Positions 15,901-17,056 of a stretch of 17,056 nt of DNA are shown piece by piece. Numbering within the stretch: position 1 is the stretch's first letter; every line of letters begins with the position of its first letter. The notes below the pieces were generated by a model. That model did not search any database. It worked only from the letters and a program-made list of their open reading frames with translations, and was not told where the DNA came from. The stretch covers positions 1 through 17,056 of the forward strand of contig JBBQSU010000082.1 of assembly GCA_038234815.1 (NCBI GenBank), in the 5' to 3' direction. The position numbers and the translations under genes were made by a program. The DNA is from JBBQSU01 sp038234815 (GTDB lineage: Bacteria > Planctomycetota > Phycisphaerae > Tepidisphaerales > Tepidisphaeraceae).

Positions 15901-16299
15901 CGTCACCAGCGAGGGCAATCGATCGGCAAGATAGCCGTCAAATTTCTCGGTGGGCTTGGCCGGATCGGGCATGGGCGCATCAAAATGCGTGTATTCCAGC
16001 GGCTTGGCCACCGGCCGAAACACCGGGGTGCCCGGAGGCAGGGGGATGGCCGCGAACAGGTCATTGCCAATCATCTGACGCACCCGGCTCAGTTCGTCAT
16101 CCACCCACGGAAACTCTTGCTTCACTGTCACCGTGCTGGCGATGGCATTGGTGCGATCGATGCGTGCAGTGGCGATGTAGGCCGTGCCCATCATCGCCAG
16201 CATGACCAGCAGCGAGACGACCAGAATCAGCACGCTGCCCCGAGACCGCCCGGCCGATGCCCCGGCTCGACGAGATTGTGAAGTCGAATGATGTCTCAT
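12991..16299 (-). CDS. Giant GspK-like minor pseudopilin
   Basis: Very large (1,102 residues) protein of a type II secretion or pilus-like apparatus; classical GspK is only about 320 residues. After a basic leader, a prepilin-type cleavage site is likely at Gly21, followed by the hydrophobic helix SVLILVVSLLVMLAMMGTAY (22-41). The Glu5 of major pilins is absent, as in GspK. The C-terminal GspK helix-hairpin-helix region includes ININTAPVAILATLP (941-955) and IAQEIVNYRLANGPF (966-980). A second motif, VSINTAPFGDLWRGFW (557-572), repeats the NTAP element. DADGDGVADS (227-236) looks like a calcium-binding loop. Residues about 662-750 (LTITLYNPGTATVNTTGY, 664-681) resemble a lamin-tail-like beta-sandwich. 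The upstream GspJ-like gene ends ten bases before the ATG, and AGGA of the ribosome site overlaps its stop codon. Confidence 0.8.
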   Translation of the reverse strand: MRHHSTSQSRRAGASAGRSRGSVLILVVSLLVMLAMMGTAYIATARIDRTNAIASTVTVKQEFPWVDDELSRVRQMIGNDLFAAIPLPPGTPVFRPVAKPLEYTHFDAPMPDPAKPTEKFDGYLADRLPSLVTAGAAAGRPYWQYVSRLSSTKHYDLQDAASLIFDAANTAGSLWKPYDPTNPEGLVPTSIVLDALHANGTPVVVPAFQRVNLANGNFVGNPFIAADADGDGVADSLLYQVPGATGKDGATIWAAVRIIDNNSAVNASVAWRNNADRSMANTADVDALGNAIGTSQNLGLFPSHIGLQQLLLPANAANELTSWNAYRMPNLPTGNYPSLNAYNDTGAVRSDMSYITRGDALFMGLTRRLNNPGRTNGASTGNKFRAPLGDQQYLGYRFGLINPTYNSNPSLLPLTAPADIEKQLNTNPNSTSPGPTSAYTLAINWVKKSQNQWVQYPANRVQYWFGYSHNLASGGLAGSDMEWTTPGASPTPNTFGVAGVPNPSVGCVRPLVTVNNPTSNAIQAHSYTGTAYAIPTIVTGMSPYPTLADASKNPTKVSINTAPFGDLWRGFWNVMCDDTATSNAAPAGSGNIFKGYGTLTNDEVWLLRSAIAAANTIDLRRGDLAAKPGPTAQTITINGKSITVFGSVPQAFIRDITAGATGNLTITLYNPGTATVNTTGYGFFDWSGAGAPTPVASTAIPASIAANGTTTVTIAAAAAATVKRLYLMVSANNTADQAPLDSVNLTGFLPGPKYYRRNSPANAAPQWSVVHAGTVGFSGAAGTTPTVGGPTFQIQYANGDFGGGNKGVAVGKFPFGGFARLGDILQVTFIGSYRVDTAGSTTDLVSVTSDAVKAEDGTVGNDAVEQVGRFCPINAANAATGLTESYKWAAKLFDYFTTIQNQDDDYLPNSPAATGAPVVNGGSGAANNHNEDTSSSAQGLININTAPVAILATLPFTSNPITNASIAQEIVNYRLANGPFRSIFELNLVKNGTNTFQNRWAGTDMATFDPKLADGDFSPIASGTDNVKGDFESRFLQLTNISNLLTVRSDSFTAYVVLQAWKMGVPLGAEPTFVGQQRAAVVIDRSQVTPGNQKPSSISIQN

Positions 16300-16312
16300 G
16301 ACGCGTTTCCTA
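16300..16312 (-). promoter_or_regulatory. Ribosome-binding site overlapping the upstream stop codon
   Basis: Read on the minus strand, TAGGAAACGCGTC joins the TAG stop of the GspJ-like gene (16312-16310) to the ATG of the GspK-like gene at 16299. AGGA (16311-16308) is eight bases from the ATG and shares bases with the stop. This arrangement supports translational coupling and fixes the GspK-like start. Confidence 0.7.
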
Positions 16313-17056
16313 GTACGAATCTTTCAGATAAATGATGTACTCAAACGTCTGACCGTCAGGCAGACGGCCGTTGGAATCTTGCAACGTGCAGGTGATGCGG
16401 AGCATCGTGGGCCGCGGCCCGACACCGACACCAAGCATTGCCACAGCACTTTCGCCGCCCCAGGCGCAGGTGTAATTGGTGGCAGTGTCAGTGCGCTCGA
16501 AACTGTACGTGCCCGAGGGAAAAAACTGCGTGACGGACTTCCCGAGACCGAACCAGTGCGTAGAGCTAATCTTGGTCGTCGCATCGTAGTCAAAGTCAAT
16601 CGTGCCGTCGGGTATGGCGGCGCTGACCACGCCCGTGGCCGACTGGGTCACGAAATCTCCAGCGAATTCGACGGTAAAATCGCTGCAATTCGGCAGAAAG
16701 ATCGGGGCGGTGCGGGCCATCCGTGCACTTCCGCCGTTGAGGCCCGGAGTCAGTGGGTCCAGGGGTTTGACTGGATAGGGATCGGCTTGGAAGGAGTAAA
16801 TAAGATACGTCCACCAGTTGGCAATGGGTGTCAATCCGCTGTCGGTCCGCTGGCGGAAATACCCAAACCCATCAGCCGTCAGGGGAGCGCCGAGGCCATT
16901 GTTATCCATCCCGGCCACGTCGTAGCGGGATTGATTGATCGTATAGGCGTTGGTGTCCCATTTTACGCTCGCGGCCGAACCGGTGGCTAGCGGCGACATG
17001 GGAGTGCCGTTGGCCAGAATGAAATCCTGCAAAGTCGTTCCTGCGGCCAGATCGGT
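16310..17056 (-). CDS. GspJ-like pseudopilin, C-terminal part (cut by window edge)
   Basis: The reading frame is open to the right edge of the window, giving 248 residues of the C-terminal part; the N-terminal prepilin leader lies outside. A TTG at 17032 in this frame is internal, not the start. The last 30 residues, with LRITCTLQDSNGRLPDGQ followed by TFEYIIYLKDSY, are typical of GspJ-like prepilin-type proteins, where a final beta-strand region assesses a DNGR-like turn before the DGQ(T/V)FEY end. The rest is beta-rich with several Trp, Tyr and Asn residues and two Cys (in PNCSDF and NYTCAW), which could form a disulfide outside the cytoplasm. It is directly followed by the GspK-like gene in the same operon. 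GspJ and GspK are known to form part of the pseudopilus tip complex, which fits the pairing. Confidence 0.7.
   Translation of the reverse strand, partial: TDLAAGTTLQDFILANGTPMSPLATGSAASVKWDTNAYTINQSRYDVAGMDNNGLGAPLTADGFGYFRQRTDSGLTPIANWWTYLIYSFQADPYPVKPLDPLTPGLNGGSARMARTAPIFLPNCSDFTVEFAGDFVTQSATGVVSAAIPDGTIDFDYDATTKISSTHWFGLGKSVTQFFPSGTYSFERTDTATNYTCAWGGESAVAMLGVGVGPRPTMLRITCTLQDSNGRLPDGQTFEYIIYLKDSY

Overview
This 17-kb window is GC-rich, densely coding bacterial chromosome with twelve supported protein genes. No RNA gene, insertion sequence, CRISPR array or phage module is visible, and no gap longer than 300 bases lacks a gene. The protein set suggests a Planctomycetota-like bacterium, possibly class Phycisphaerae. 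The clues are a very large GspK-like pseudopilin (about 1,100 residues) behind a GspJ-like gene, a FAD_oxidored-type flavoprotein with an apparent discoidin-like tail, and an outer-membrane lipid-transport (MCE) operon. Several genes also lack a clear Shine-Dalgarno site. This placement is inference, since no marker RNA gene is present.

Layout. Positions 39-4352 (+) hold an MgtE-type magnesium transporter followed by a compact MlaE-MlaF-MlaD lipid ABC transporter operon. Converging on it (4373-5485, -) is an MscS-family mechanosensitive channel. Divergent from the channel is a 93-residue coiled-coil protein of unknown function (5713-5994, +), and the 227-base gap between them holds a plausible pair of divergent sigma70-type promoters. 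Next come a class C beta-lactamase-like serine hydrolase (6061-7152, -) and a divergent FAD-dependent oxidoreductase (7288-9570, +). These are followed by RarA/MgsA (9618-10997), 5-formyltetrahydrofolate cyclo-ligase (11096-11695) and a LysM plus L,D-transpeptidase protein (11810-12907), all on +. A strong bidirectional terminator (12937-12968) separates them from a pseudopilin operon read from the right edge on the minus strand: a GspJ-like partial gene, then the giant GspK-like protein.

Cell-envelope work dominates: Mg2+ uptake, intermembrane lipid trafficking, osmotic release, peptidoglycan crosslinking and a type II secretion or pilus-like apparatus. RarA and the folate enzyme are housekeeping genes. 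The flavoprotein and serine hydrolase have no firm substrate.

I see no clear new defence or mobile system. The points most worth following are the long helical extension of the MCE protein in an operon without a visible MlaC, the two NTAP motifs and internal domains of the giant GspK-like protein, and tandem small stem-loops just before rarA.
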